DNA of 64,000 nt. Source: Hymenobacter sp. 15J16-1T3B (lineage in GTDB: Bacteria; Bacteroidota; Bacteroidia; Cytophagales; Hymenobacteraceae). Under the pieces are notes generated by a model that saw nothing but the letters and a program-made list of their open reading frames with translations, had not been told where the DNA came from and did no database searches. The position numbers were made by a program, and so were the translations under genes. The stretch covers positions 1 to 64,000 of the forward strand of contig NZ_JAJFAV010000002.1 of the NCBI RefSeq assembly GCF_020711235.1, written 5' to 3'. Of this stretch, positions 55,801 to 63,350 are shown one piece after another (the stretch's first letter is position 1; each line of letters starts with the position of its first letter).

Positions 55801-56115
55801 CTGGTTGCGGCCGCTGCCGCTGGTGGTGGCCTGCAGCGCCCAGGCAAAGCCGGTGTTGGGGTTCCACTTGGCCACGAAGATTTCCTGGCCGTTGGTGGTG
55901 CTCAGCGTGGTGCCGCCGAGCGTGACGATGCCGGCAAAGCCGCCGGCCAGGTACACGTTGCCGTTGGCGTCGGCGGTGCTGGCCTGCACCTGCACGTCGC
56001 CGGCCAGGGCCACGGCGGTTTGCCAATCGGGAGTTTGGGCCTGCGCGGCGCCGGCCAGCAGGCAAAGCCCACCGGCCACAACGGATTGGATTGTCAACAG
56101 TACAGGTTTTCGCAT
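52834..56115 (-). CDS. Giant secreted SBBP/beta-propeller-like protein with T9SS sorting domain
   Basis: A 1,093-residue exported protein with a signal peptide (LLAGAAQAQ cleavage). Two blades-rich blocks of repeats carry the pattern G-x-x-Y-V-A-G-x-F plus LTDAGSSASW- or LTDNGSSA-type units (about residues 60-460 and 600-1,000), typical of SBBP beta-propeller repeats. Between them sits an IPT/TIG-like domain (APNAGLAGSTVTLYGQGLTG). The C-terminus is a T9SS domain (ALYPNPARTQVTMRL to GVYVLRCG). Repeat units differ enough that a single domain count is not possible by eye. No catalytic residues; a large surface or matrix protein is likely. Confidence 0.85.
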   Translation of the reverse strand: MRKPVLLTIQSVVAGGLCLLAGAAQAQTPDWQTAVALAGDVQVQASTADANGNVYLAGGFAGIVTLGGTTLSTTNGQEIFVAKWNPNTGFAWALQATTSGSGRNQATAIAVAPGYVYVAGNFVGPTLTLGSRPTLTNAQGGTSDIFLARVTDFGTSGTVSWAKRAGGTANDYATSLSNYASTYLYLGGSTGGSATFDSYTLPGSGGFVARYYASAPSLPVSPAPVVRAGDNVTALQVFGNFVYAAGTFTNAANTMPGGPLTSDGGEDVFALKLDYFDVNTQYWAQRAGGTGDDYARSLTTNGSSVYVGGSYRSASAAFGGTTLTNAGAANLFVSKLTDAGSSASWAWALQNGGTSTSPANSINGLGVYGSSVYAAGEFAGTASFGSRSLTSAGGTDVVVAKITDAGASASFVGGQQAGGAGADYASALGRLDSRTWFAAGQVATPAAFGTGFSIGTNAGSRPGYVALLSDPAPLLTLAAPNAGLAGSTVTLYGQGLTGTTAITFAGSGNNVVTSGFTVNAAGTQISGVVVPAGAQSGQVNVTTASGSSNGLVNYTVLTSPNPAPEWQNAQVVANASLIRWAAPLPNGAVVVAGEFSGSITLGSTTLTSAGGLDVFVAKFNPATGTYTWAVRAGAAANEDVFAGVAVSGSNIYLAGQFTTQSISFGNTTLTATSAGPYNGYVAKLTDAGSSASWGWAQLLDDNSGVFVEALTATGNNVYVGGDFTGPSLTVGNRTVSGNVSQDDGYVARLTDNGSSATCNWIKTVGSPDGSTVNVYGLSATGSTVYLSAVLYGSVSFGTTTVTAAGSSGSASSTNDIAVARLIDGGTSADFAGALRAGGIGSEFPVGLTAGPSGTVYVSGRTNSSSWTGATLTGTGSGFVMKVVDTNGALSVGWVQLLNTFVNQLAVNGTGIYAATTLVGTETYGGTTLRSAGGSDGLVVRLTDNGSSPSISWARAAGGLGGDSFRALALSGNQVVVGGTATPLAAFGSLVVSSPAGVTTAALGVLNDPLLLATAAPGHSRPQLALYPNPARTQVTMRLPAGAAAQPTLLDALGREVRRYPASGKAEAVLDLRGLPAGVYVLRCGPVSQRLIVE

Positions 56116-56213
56116 AAATCGAGATGAAACAATTTAAGGGAGCAAATTACCATCCGCGCCGTATTTGGCGGCGCTAATCGAAACGGTCCTGCCGATAGGG
56201 GGGGCGGCCAACG

Positions 56214-56250
56214 CAAGCGGCCGGTCTTCGGGTAGAAAACCGGCCGCTTG
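56214..56250 (-). terminator. Hairpin after the enoyl-CoA hydratase-family gene
   Basis: An 11-bp perfect stem, CAAGCGGCCGG with CCGGCCGCTTG, lies 20 bases after the stop. On the minus strand no T run follows, so termination may need a factor or be weak. Confidence 0.55.
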
Positions 56251-56270
56251 GCTTCGTCGCTGATCCGGGG

Positions 56271-57071
56271 TTATTTGCCCTGAAACACGGGTTTGCGTTT
56301 TTCGCTGAAGGCCTGCACGCCTTCCCGGTAATCGGCGCTTTCGCCCGCAATCTGCTGGCAGTCTGCTTCGTAATCGAGCATTTCGTCGAGCGAGGCCGCT
56401 CCCGATTTGTTTAGCATCTGCTTGATCAGGCCGATGGCTTTGGTGGGCGCGGCGGCGTAGCGGGCGGCCAGGCCGTAGGCCGCTTCGTCGAGCTGCGCGG
56501 GCGCCACCACCTGATTCACCAAGCCCAGGCGCAGGGCTTCGTCGGCGGGCACCTTCGAGCCGAGCGCGCACAGCTCAAAGGCCTTGAGGCTGCCCACGAG
56601 CCGCGGCAGGAAATACGAGGAGCCCGAGTCCGGCACCAGGCCGATGTTGATGAACACCTCAATCAGCGAGGCGTCGGTGGAGGCCACGATGGCGTCGCAG
56701 GCCAGGGCCAGGGAGCAGCCGGCACCGGCGGCCACGCCGTTGAGGCGGCAGACAATGGGCTTGGGCAACGCGCGCATGGCCCGGATGATGGGGTTGTAGC
56801 GCTGGTGCAGCGTGTCATAGAAGGAGAAGCTGCCGTCGTCGGTGGCCGCCTGCTGCGAGGCTTTCAGGTCCTGGCCCGAGCAAAACGCGCGGCCGGCGCC
56901 GGTCAGCACCACGGCCCGCACCTGCTCATCAAGGGCGACTTGCTTGAGCGCATCCTGCAGCTCGTAGCTCTGCGCGTCGTTAAACGCGTTGAAGACCTCG
57001 GGGCGGTTCAGGGTGATGGTGGCTACGCCGTCGGGGCGCACCTCGTAGAGCAGGCTGGTGTATTCGGGCAT
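56271..57071 (-). CDS. Enoyl-CoA hydratase/isomerase family protein
   Basis: A 266-residue crotonase-fold enzyme. Motifs: ATITLNRPEVFNAFND at the start, VLTGAGRAFCSGQDLK with the oxyanion-hole Gly and a Ser-Gly-Gln-Asp-Leu loop typical of PaaG-type isomerases, KPIVCRLNGVAAGAGCSLALACD, and IGLVPDSGSSYFLPRLVG. The Asp in the loop VPDSGSS, rather than the second Glu of hydratases, favours an isomerase (PaaG-like) over crotonase. The product cannot be fixed because no pathway partner is nearby. Confidence 0.88.
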   Translation of the reverse strand: MPEYTSLLYEVRPDGVATITLNRPEVFNAFNDAQSYELQDALKQVALDEQVRAVVLTGAGRAFCSGQDLKASQQAATDDGSFSFYDTLHQRYNPIIRAMRALPKPIVCRLNGVAAGAGCSLALACDAIVASTDASLIEVFINIGLVPDSGSSYFLPRLVGSLKAFELCALGSKVPADEALRLGLVNQVVAPAQLDEAAYGLAARYAAAPTKAIGLIKQMLNKSGAASLDEMLDYEADCQQIAGESADYREGVQAFSEKRKPVFQGK

Positions 57072-57290
57072 GGTTGGAAGATGAGGGGGTGAGAGTATGA
57101 GCAGCCGTAAAAGTAGCTGCCATCGGTTCAGCCCGCCGCCATGCGCGGCGCCCGTCGAAACAGTTCTGCTTTGGCCACCCCACCACGGCCGCTGCGCCCG
57201 CAGCTGGCATTACCGAGTGAGGGCACGGCGGTTGCGGTAGTCGGTGCGCTGATCAAGTCGCTGGCTTCGACCTCACAGCGGAGTGCGTCG

Positions 57291-57995
57291 TTACCCCAGC
57301 AGCGCTTCGGCCAGCAGCAGGTCTTCCGGCGTGGTTATTTTCAAGTTGCGGTAGTCGCCCGGCACCAGCTGAATCGGGTGCAGGTCCTCCACCACGCTTG
57401 CGTCGTCGGTAAAAGTGGGCAGCTCGGGCAGCTGGTAGGCGCGGCGCAGCAGCTCCAGCTCGAAGCACTGCGGCGTTTGCACCAGGCGCAGGCGCGAGCG
57501 GTCCAGGGCGTAAGAACCGGTGGCCGACAGGCCGCGCACTGAGTCTTTGGGCGCCACGGCCGCCACCGCCGCCCCGTGCCGGGCCGCCGCCGCGTAGGTG
57601 GTTTCGATAACACTCGTCGGGGTCAGCGGCCGCACGCCGTCGTGCACGGCCACCACGCCAGCGCTGTAGTCCTTCAGCTGCGCCAGGCCCTGCCGCACCG
57701 AGGCCCAGCGCGAGGCCCCGCCCGTGGCCACCTCGTGGGCCAGTTCCGGCGCGTAGCGCGCGTGCAGCTCCCGCCACACGGCCAGCTGCTCGGCGGGCAG
57801 CACCAACACGATGCGCTCGACTCCCAAGGCCGGCTCGGCGAAGCGGCGCAGCGTGTGCACCAGCACCGGTTCCCCGCGCAGCGCCAGAAACTGCTTGGGC
57901 CGGTCGGCGCCCATGCGCGTGCCGCTGCCCCCGGCCACGATGATGGCCAAGCGGGTATCGGGAGAGGAAATGCTGGGAGCAGGAGCAGAGGGCAC
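57291..57995 (-). CDS. ispD: 2-C-methyl-D-erythritol 4-phosphate cytidylyltransferase
   Basis: A 234-residue form is reported. It transfers CMP to MEP in the non-mevalonate isoprenoid pathway. Motifs: LAIIVAGGSGTRMGADRPKQFL at the nucleotide site, VHDGVRPL with a metal-site Asp, a conserved APKDSVRG loop, QTPQCFELELL and FTDDASVVE near the C-terminus. The frame is open up to ATG 58148, but that start overlaps the divergent gene at 58128 by 21 bases and adds 51 residues without family match. GTG 57995 gives the standard family length, so I prefer it. Exact start unproven. Confidence 0.85.
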   Translation of the reverse strand: MPSAPAPSISSPDTRLAIIVAGGSGTRMGADRPKQFLALRGEPVLVHTLRRFAEPALGVERIVLVLPAEQLAVWRELHARYAPELAHEVATGGASRWASVRQGLAQLKDYSAGVVAVHDGVRPLTPTSVIETTYAAAARHGAAVAAVAPKDSVRGLSATGSYALDRSRLRLVQTPQCFELELLRRAYQLPELPTFTDDASVVEDLHPIQLVPGDYRNLKITTPEDLLLAEALLG

Positions 57996-58127
57996 GGCAG
58001 AGGAAACTGGAATGGCAAACGAATCGGGCGTAAAAGTAAGTGGCCGCCGGCCACCGGACCGCCCGCAACTTCCTCGCCCGGCGCTGCGTCTTAACCCGGT
58101 TAGGACTTTCTCCCTACGCTCGTTGCC

Positions 58128-58517
58128 ATGAAACCAGCTGCTGACCACGCCGTCCCATCATCAAGCACCGCGTCTGCTGGCCAAGAGGCTGCCGGCGCCA
58201 CCCGTATCAGTCACCAGGCCATCGGGGCTCAGGCTATCGGGGCCCAGGCTACGGGCGCTTCGGTTACCGGCGCGCAGGCCACCGGGGCCAGCGCCCGCGG
58301 GGCCTTAGCCGTCGGCGCGGCGGCCATTGGGGCCCTGGCCGTCGGGGCTTTGGCCGTGGGCGTGGTGGCCATTCGCCGGCTGCGCGTGGCCCAGGCCCGG
58401 CTGCAAAAGCTGGAAGTCGGGCAGCTGACCATCCGGCGGCTGCAGGTCGACGAGCTGGTCGTCAACCAAACCCTGCGCGCCCCCGACTCGTCGGCCGGGC
58501 GCAATCCAGTTGAATAA
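58128..58517 (+). CDS. Small pentapeptide-periodic protein, unknown function
   Basis: A 129-residue protein with a low-complexity Ser/Ala head and then 17 clear five-residue steps, from IGAQA, TGASV, RGALA, VGALA to IRRLR, LQKLE, IRRLQ and VDELV. Every fifth residue is Ala, Leu or a similar small or aliphatic one, as in pentapeptide-repeat quadrilateral beta-helices. The first half uses Gly-Ala and the second Arg/Glu/Leu. No transmembrane helix beyond the Ala/Val-rich run (ALAVGALAVGVVAI), which could itself insert in a membrane. Same general family as other bacterial GA-rich repeat proteins; function unknown. Divergent from ispD, convergent with queA. Confidence 0.65.
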   Translation: MKPAADHAVPSSSTASAGQEAAGATRISHQAIGAQAIGAQATGASVTGAQATGASARGALAVGAAAIGALAVGALAVGVVAIRRLRVAQARLQKLEVGQLTIRRLQVDELVVNQTLRAPDSSAGRNPVE

Positions 58518-58533
58518 ACGCCCGTACCCACAC

Positions 58534-58568
58534 AAAAAAGCCCGGCCGTGGAAACACGGCCGGGCTTT
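58534..58568. terminator. Bidirectional intrinsic terminator
   Basis: A perfect 14-bp stem, AAAGCCCGGCCGTG with CACGGCCGGGCTTT and loop GAAA, has an A run in front. It serves the convergent pentapeptide-periodic and queA genes. Confidence 0.92.
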
Positions 58569-58624
58569 GCGGTTCCAGGACGACTGCTGACGGGTTGAGC
58601 GTCACCTGTCGCCTTGGTGCCCAG

Positions 58625-59677
58625 TTACAGAATCAGCATGGCGTCGCCGTAGCTGAAGAACTTATACTTCTCCTTGATGGCCGTCTGGTACGCCTCGATG
58701 AGCAGGTCGTAGCCGGCGAAGGCCGAGGCCAGCATCATCAGCGTGCTTTCCGGCATGTGGAAGTTCGTGAGCAAGCAGTTGGCAATCTTGAACTCGTAGG
58801 GCGGGAAGATGAACTTATCGGTCCAGCCTTCCGTGGGCTTCAGGCGCGAGTTGGCCGACACCGACGATTCCATGGCGCGCATGGAGGTGGTGCCCACGGC
58901 GCACACGCGTTTTTTTTGGTCGAGGGCGCGGTTCACAACGGTGGCCGATTCGGCCGGCACGATGAAGTTTTCCGAGTCCATCTTGTGCTTGGTCAGGTCT
59001 TCCACGTCGACGGGGCGGAACGTGCCCAGGCCCACGTGCATGGTCACCGGCACCATTTCCACGCCTTTGATTTCGAGGCGCTTGATAACTTCGCGGGTGA
59101 AGTGCAGGCCAGCCGAGGGCGCGGCCACGGCGCCCGTGTGCTTGGCGTAGATGGTCTGGTAACGCTCCTTGTCGGCCGTTTCCGGGTCGCGGGTGATGAC
59201 CTCCTTGGGCAGCGGCGTTTCGCCCAAATCGTGCAGGGCTTTGTAGAAGTCCTCCTCCGGGCCGTCGAACAGGAACTTGATGGTGCGGCCGCGCGAGGTG
59301 GTGTTGTCAATGACTTCGGCCACCATGATGCCGTCGTCGTCGAAGTACAGCTTGTTGCCGACGCGGATTTTGCGCGCCGGGTCCACGAGCACGTCCCACA
59401 GGTGCAGTTCCTTGTTCAGCTCGCGCAGCAGGAACACTTCAATCTTGGCGCCGGTTTTTTCTTTGTTGCCGTAGAGGCGGGCGGGAAATACCTTCGTGTC
59501 GTTTACCACGAATACGTCGCCGTCGTCGAAGTATTCGATGATATCTTTGAAGGTGCGGTGCTCGATGCGCCCCGAGTCGCGGTGCACCACCATCAGGCGC
59601 GACTCGTCGCGCTGCTTGGCGGGGTGCTGGGCTACCAGGGATTCGGGCAGGTCAAACTTAAATTCAGAAAGCTTCAT
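58625..59677 (-). CDS. queA: S-adenosylmethionine:tRNA ribosyltransferase-isomerase
   Basis: A 350-residue enzyme that moves the ribosyl part of SAM onto preQ1 in tRNA, giving epoxyqueuosine. Motifs: [16 protein letters not shown] at the start, [46 protein letters not shown] and [19 protein letters not shown] near the end. All family blocks are present at normal spacing. It is monocistronic with its promoter in the same 200-base region that holds repeat D and the start of the ABC permease gene (divergent). Confidence 0.97.
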   Translation of the reverse strand: MKLSEFKFDLPESLVAQHPAKQRDESRLMVVHRDSGRIEHRTFKDIIEYFDDGDVFVVNDTKVFPARLYGNKEKTGAKIEVFLLRELNKELHLWDVLVDPARKIRVGNKLYFDDDGIMVAEVIDNTTSRGRTIKFLFDGPEEDFYKALHDLGETPLPKEVITRDPETADKERYQTIYAKHTGAVAAPSAGLHFTREVIKRLEIKGVEMVPVTMHVGLGTFRPVDVEDLTKHKMDSENFIVPAESATVVNRALDQKKRVCAVGTTSMRAMESSVSANSRLKPTEGWTDKFIFPPYEFKIANCLLTNFHMPESTLMMLASAFAGYDLLIEAYQTAIKEKYKFFSYGDAMLIL

Positions 59678-59780
59678 GGCCAGCGTTGAGTACAGGCAAC
59701 AATGCGGGGAGAATACGCATTTTTTTCGGATTGCAAAAGTACGTAACCCGCCCGGATATATAGTTACCTTCCGCCCGAAA

Positions 59781-59862
59781 AGGTGAAATTGTGAATTTGT
59801 GAAGGGTGAGTTGTTGCTCTACACAACGTCATATTGGTAGTCACAAATCCCCAACTTTACCA
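59781..59862. repeat. Octad-phased inverted repeat, element D (GTGAA type)
   Basis: Left arm 59781-59810 contains GGTGAAAT, TGTGAATT and TGTGAAGG units; right arm 59840-59862 is their rough complement (18 of 22 aligned positions). It is more degenerate than A-C. It sits upstream of the ABC permease gene (ATG 59881) in the same orientation: GTGAA arm first, TTCAC-like arm nearer the start. Confidence 0.6.
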
Positions 59863-59880
59863 CTCCGCTCTTGACCTGCT

Positions 59881-61143
59881 ATGAAAACCCTTCGCCTGAC
59901 GTTTGAAAGCTTCCGGTTTGCCTGGCAGGCCCTGCAGGCCGATTTGCTGCGCACCATTCTGTCGCTGCTGGGCGTCACCATCGGCATCTTCGCCATCATC
60001 GCGGTGTTCACCGTGGTCGACTCCCTGGAGGCGAGCATCCGGCAGAGCATGAGCTTTGTGGGCGACAAAGTCATTTACGTGGCCAAGTGGCCCTGGGCCT
60101 TCGGCGGCGACTACCCCTGGTGGAAGTACTTCAACCGGCCCAGCCCCACCATGCGCGACTTCCGGCAGCTGCAGCGCGTGCTCACGCCCGAGAACAACCG
60201 CGGCATTGCCTTGTTTGCCGCCCGCGGCGGCAACACCCTCAAGGCCGGCTCCAACAGCGTCGAAAGCATTGCCCTGCAGGGCGTCACCTTCGACTACCGC
60301 AAGGTGTCGGACGTACCGATTCAGGAAGGGCGCTACTTCACGCCGCAGGAAGTGGAAGCGGCCCGCAACGTGGCCGTGGTGGGCTACGACATTGCCCACA
60401 ACCTCTACCCCGTGGGCTCGGCGGTGGGCCGCGAATTCCAGACCCACGGGCGCCGCTTCGTGATTGTGGGGGTGATGGAGCGCGAGGGCAAGAAGCTCAT
60501 CGACACGCCCAGCAACGATACCAACTGCCTCGTGCCGCTGGGCGCCTTCACGAAAATTTACGCCCTGAGCACCGGCGGCATGGGCGGCGCGCAAGGCACC
60601 ATCGGCATCAAGGGCACCGACAACGACCCGGGCCTGCTCAACCTCGAAGCCGAAGTGCAGGGCGCCATGCGCAACATCCGCGGCCTGAAGCCCCGCGAGG
60701 AAGACGACTTTGCCCTGAACCGCCCCGAAATGCTGGCCGACGCCATTACCAAGCTGTTCGGCGTCATCGGCGTGGCCGGGGCGCTCATCGGCGGGCTGGC
60801 CACCTTGGTGGGCGGCTTCGGCATTGCCAACATCATGTTCGTGTCGGTGAAGGAGCGCACCAGCCTCATCGGCATTCAAAAGTCGCTCGGGGCCAAGAAC
60901 TACTTTATTCTCTCGCAGTTTCTCTTCGAAGCCGTGTTTCTCTGCCTGATCGGCGGGGCCGCCGGGCTGTTTCTGGTGTGGCTGGTCACGCTGGTGCCCC
61001 AGGATTCCTTCCGCATCTTCATGACGCTGAACCGCATCATCCTGGGCCTGGGCCTCTCGGTGCTCATCGGCATCATCTCGGGCATCGTGCCGGCCGTGGT
61101 GGCCGCCATGATGGACCCGGTGGACGCAATCCGGGCGAAATAG
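59881..61143 (+). CDS. ABC transporter permease, MacB/FtsX family
   Basis: A 420-residue protein with the MacB architecture: N-terminal membrane helix (DLLRTILSLLGVTIGIFAII, about residues 20-45), a periplasmic MacB core domain (about 50-285, including GRYFTPQEVEAARNVAVVGY), and three C-terminal helices of the FtsX domain (from KLFGVIGVAGALIGGLATLV to the end). The coupling motif KERTSLIGIQKSLGAKNYFI is intact. No ATPase or membrane-fusion gene lies next to it, so the partner is elsewhere. Export of lipoproteins, peptides or small molecules is possible; substrate unknown. Confidence 0.9.
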   Translation: MKTLRLTFESFRFAWQALQADLLRTILSLLGVTIGIFAIIAVFTVVDSLEASIRQSMSFVGDKVIYVAKWPWAFGGDYPWWKYFNRPSPTMRDFRQLQRVLTPENNRGIALFAARGGNTLKAGSNSVESIALQGVTFDYRKVSDVPIQEGRYFTPQEVEAARNVAVVGYDIAHNLYPVGSAVGREFQTHGRRFVIVGVMEREGKKLIDTPSNDTNCLVPLGAFTKIYALSTGGMGGAQGTIGIKGTDNDPGLLNLEAEVQGAMRNIRGLKPREEDDFALNRPEMLADAITKLFGVIGVAGALIGGLATLVGGFGIANIMFVSVKERTSLIGIQKSLGAKNYFILSQFLFEAVFLCLIGGAAGLFLVWLVTLVPQDSFRIFMTLNRIILGLGLSVLIGIISGIVPAVVAAMMDPVDAIRAK

Positions 61144-61446
61144 CATTTAGCGGCAGCTTCGCCCGGATTTGAAGCAGCGGGCCGATGCTTCAGGCTCGCT
61201 CATGGTGGCGTCGGAGCGGTATTCATCCGATAACAAATTAGCCATACTAGTGAGGCGGATGTTAACAAATTGTTAACTTGGCCGCCCATACTTTTGGTCG
61301 TTCCGCCGCGTAGGCGTCGAACGGCCTTTCTTTTGCCCCCTAATTCATTCCCATTTTTTCACTTCCCGGTCCGCCGCGCCCGAACCTGTGCGGTTGCATC
61401 AGCCCTTGAAGACCCAGGCGGCCCGGCACATTACCTCAGCGTGGCT
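61144..61446 (+). other. Intergenic region upstream of the LOG-family gene
   Basis: About 300 bases without a gene. It contains the promoter/operator at 61261-61296; the rest (61300-61440) is a pyrimidine-rich leader of about 150 bases. The reading frame is open back to 61270, but the extra residues have no conserved features, so I treat it as untranslated leader. Confidence 0.55.
61261..61296 (+). promoter_or_regulatory. Promoter with overlapping palindromic operator before the LOG-family gene
   Basis: TACTTTTG (61289-61296) fits TAnnTTTG perfectly, with ATTG (61269-61272) 16 bases upstream as a weak TTTG. The -33 region lies inside a 17-bp perfect palindrome, GTTAACAAATTGTTAAC (61261-61277). 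Overlap of operator and -33 box suggests repression. Confidence 0.62.
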
Positions 61447-62310
61447 ATGACCAAACTGAAAAAAAGCAGCAAAACCAAGCTTCAGGAAGAAGCCCACAAC
61501 GTCGGTAGCGGCCAAACCATCGTGCAGCCCGACGTCAACGACAACAAGGCCACGACCATCAGCGACCTGCGGGAGAAAGAGCACGGCGAGCGGACCACCC
61601 AACTCGACGACGAGCAGCGCATCCGCAAGGCCTTCGTCGACAAGGACTGGAACGAGATTAAGATTGCCGACTCCTGGCAGATCTTCAAGGTGATGGCCGA
61701 GTTCGTGGAGGGCTTCGAAAAGATGTCCAAAATCGGCCCCTGTGTGTCGGTGTTCGGCTCGGCCCGCACCAAGCCCGACAACCCGTATTACCAACTGGCC
61801 GAGGAAATTGCGGCCAAGCTGGTGCGCCACGGCTATGGTGTCATCACCGGCGGCGGCCCCGGCATCATGGAAGCCGGTAACAAAGGTGCCCGCTCCGAGG
61901 GCGGTAAGTCGGTGGGCCTCAACATCGAGCTGCCCTTCGAACAGACGCACAACATCTACATCGACCCGGACAAGGTTATCAACTTCGATTACTTCTTCGT
62001 GCGCAAGGTGATGTTCGTGAAGTACGCCCAGGGCTTCATCGGCATGCCCGGCGGCTTCGGCACCCTCGACGAACTGTTCGAAGCCATTACCCTGATTCAG
62101 ACCCGCAAAATCGGCCGTTTCCCCATCGTGCTGGTGGGCTCCGCTTACTGGAACGGCCTGTTCCAGTGGATCGAGGACGTGATGCTGCACGAGGAGCACA
62201 ACATCTCGCCCGAAGACATGCAGCTGGTGCAAATCGTGGACGACGCGGCTTCGGCCGTGAAAATCATCGACGATTTCTACCAGAAGTACCTGCTCTCCCC
62301 GAACTTCTAA
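61447..62310 (+). CDS. LOG family protein (TIGR00730 Rossmann fold)
   Basis: A 287-residue protein from ATG 61447; a longer frame from 61270 begins in untranslated-looking sequence. The first 85 residues (Lys/Ser/Thr head, then an acidic helical stretch ending FVEGFEKMSKIG) precede a LOG domain: VSVFGSARTKPDNPYY, GYGVITGGGPGIMEAGNKGA and the nucleotide-site signature MPGGFGTLDELFEAIT. Family knowledge: LOG proteins with PGGxGTxxE cleave the ribosyl bond of cytokinin or AMP-like nucleotides in some cases; the bacterial physiological substrate is usually unknown. Strong terminator downstream. Confidence 0.92.
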   Translation: MTKLKKSSKTKLQEEAHNVGSGQTIVQPDVNDNKATTISDLREKEHGERTTQLDDEQRIRKAFVDKDWNEIKIADSWQIFKVMAEFVEGFEKMSKIGPCVSVFGSARTKPDNPYYQLAEEIAAKLVRHGYGVITGGGPGIMEAGNKGARSEGGKSVGLNIELPFEQTHNIYIDPDKVINFDYFFVRKVMFVKYAQGFIGMPGGFGTLDELFEAITLIQTRKIGRFPIVLVGSAYWNGLFQWIEDVMLHEEHNISPEDMQLVQIVDDAASAVKIIDDFYQKYLLSPNF

Positions 62311-62332
62311 GCTTCGGCTGGCGCTACCACGC

Positions 62333-62362
62333 AAAGCCCCCGGCCCAGCCGGGGGCTTTTTT
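62333..62362 (+). terminator. Intrinsic terminator after the LOG-family gene
   Basis: A perfect 12-bp stem, AAAGCCCCCGGC with GCCGGGGGCTTT, loop CCA, is followed by TTT, 22 bases after the stop. Confidence 0.93.
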
Positions 62363-62376
62363 GTTGGGCAAAGTCA

Positions 62377-62390
62377 AACCAAGTTTGGTT
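62377..62390. promoter_or_regulatory. Possible operator/promoter before hydrolase copy 1
   Basis: AACCAAGTTTGGTT is an inverted repeat (AACCAA / TTGGTT, 2-base spacer) containing a TTTG that could be the -33 element. The following TATTATTTG about 12 bases later is only a poor -7 match. No equivalent is seen before the second copy. Confidence 0.35.
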
Positions 62391-62472
62391 ATGTGCTATT
62401 ATTTGCGTTATATGTAGTCCTGTTATTGTGCCGGAAAGAATTTCGGCCTTTTCCCCTTCTCGGTTCACTAGT

Positions 62473-63102
62473 ATGAATTCCACCAAACACGTTTACATCG
62501 TCCCGCGCTGGGGCGGTAACTCCGGCAGCGACTGGTACCCCTGGCTAAAGCAGCAGCTCGAACAAGCATCGGCGGAGGACCATTGCCGCTACGAAGTACA
62601 CCCGCTGGACATGCCCGCCTGGGATGTCCCCGTCATCAGCCAAGCCGTAGACCACTTGGCCCAGCTGCTGCCGCCCGTTAAGCTGCGCGAGCAGGATATC
62701 TACTTGGTGGGCCACAGCGTGGGCTGCCTGGCCATTCTGCATTACCTCGCCGAGATTAACAAGCAGGACCCGGCCGTGCGGGTGGGCGGGGTGCTCTGCG
62801 TGGCCGGCTGGTTTATGGTCGACAGCCCCTGGCAGGACATCCTGCATTGGATGAACGCGCCCATTGATTACGAACTGGCCCGGCAAGCCATTCCGGAGGA
62901 CAAGTTAATGGTGCTCCTTTCCGACGACGACCCGTACACCTCGGCTTACCAGCAAAACGAAAAGTTGTGGCTGGAGCGCCTGCAGGCCCAGGTGAGCATT
63001 CTGCCGGGCCGGCAGCATTTCAGCGCCACGCTGGACTTGGATGTACGCGATGCCGTGCGGGACCTAGCCGGGGCCTTCGACCACACCGAAACCGCGCGCT
63101 AG
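62473..63102 (+). CDS. RBBP9/YdeN-type alpha/beta hydrolase, copy 1
   Basis: A 209-residue serine hydrolase. N-terminal VYIVPRWGGNSGSDWYPWL matches the RBBP9/YdeN family; nucleophile Ser in VGHSVGCLAIL, Asp in VLLSDDDPYT and His in LPGRQHFSATLD form a complete triad. ATG 62473 is used; the frame runs back to 62428. No signal peptide, so cytoplasmic. A close paralogue follows 248 bases downstream (about four residues in five identical by eye), so this is a recent tandem duplication. Substrate unknown. Confidence 0.9.
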   Translation: MNSTKHVYIVPRWGGNSGSDWYPWLKQQLEQASAEDHCRYEVHPLDMPAWDVPVISQAVDHLAQLLPPVKLREQDIYLVGHSVGCLAILHYLAEINKQDPAVRVGGVLCVAGWFMVDSPWQDILHWMNAPIDYELARQAIPEDKLMVLLSDDDPYTSAYQQNEKLWLERLQAQVSILPGRQHFSATLDLDVRDAVRDLAGAFDHTETAR

Positions 63103-63186
63103 TAACAGAAAACATCAGCTGTTGAGCCCGGTTTACGCAGCGAGTTAGCGCCCAGAGTGCGAAGTTGACAGGTCGCACCAGCCAAG

Positions 63187-63228
63187 AATACAGGAAAGGC
63201 TTGACGTACGTCAAGCCTTTCCTGTATT
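63187..63228. repeat. Perfect 42-bp palindrome between duplicated hydrolase genes
   Basis: Positions 63187-63207 are the exact reverse complement of 63208-63228 with no loop and no mismatch (half sequence AATACAGGAAAGGCTTGACG plus T). It could form a cruciform in DNA or a 19-bp RNA hairpin with a GUAC tetraloop. Only a short CCTTTCCT-type pyrimidine stretch lies in the arm and no T run follows, so it is at best an atypical terminator for copy 1. Confidence 0.95.
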
Positions 63229-63303
63229 GGGAATATAGGACCATTTTGGGAATATAAGGATAAATAATGTTCTAGTATTTATACTTAGGGTATAATACTT
63301 GGG
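63227..63303 (+). promoter_or_regulatory. AT-rich leader with paired direct repeats before hydrolase copy 2
   Basis: Two direct repeat pairs stand between the palindrome and the second gene: TTGGGAATATAGGA (63227-63240) with TTGGGAATATAAGGA (63246-63260), and ATACTTAGGG (63281-63290) with ATACTTGGG (63295-63303). The region is much richer in A/T than the surroundings and probably holds the promoter of copy 2, although no exact TAnnTTTG is seen. Confidence 0.45.
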
Positions 63304-63350
63304 CTGAGTCTAGACTTAATTGACGCGTCCGGTCCACGAACGACTCCCAT

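Noticed and set aside
57996-58148. N-terminal extension of IspD to ATG 58148
   Set aside because: Would overlap the divergent gene by 21 bases and add 51 residues absent from the family.
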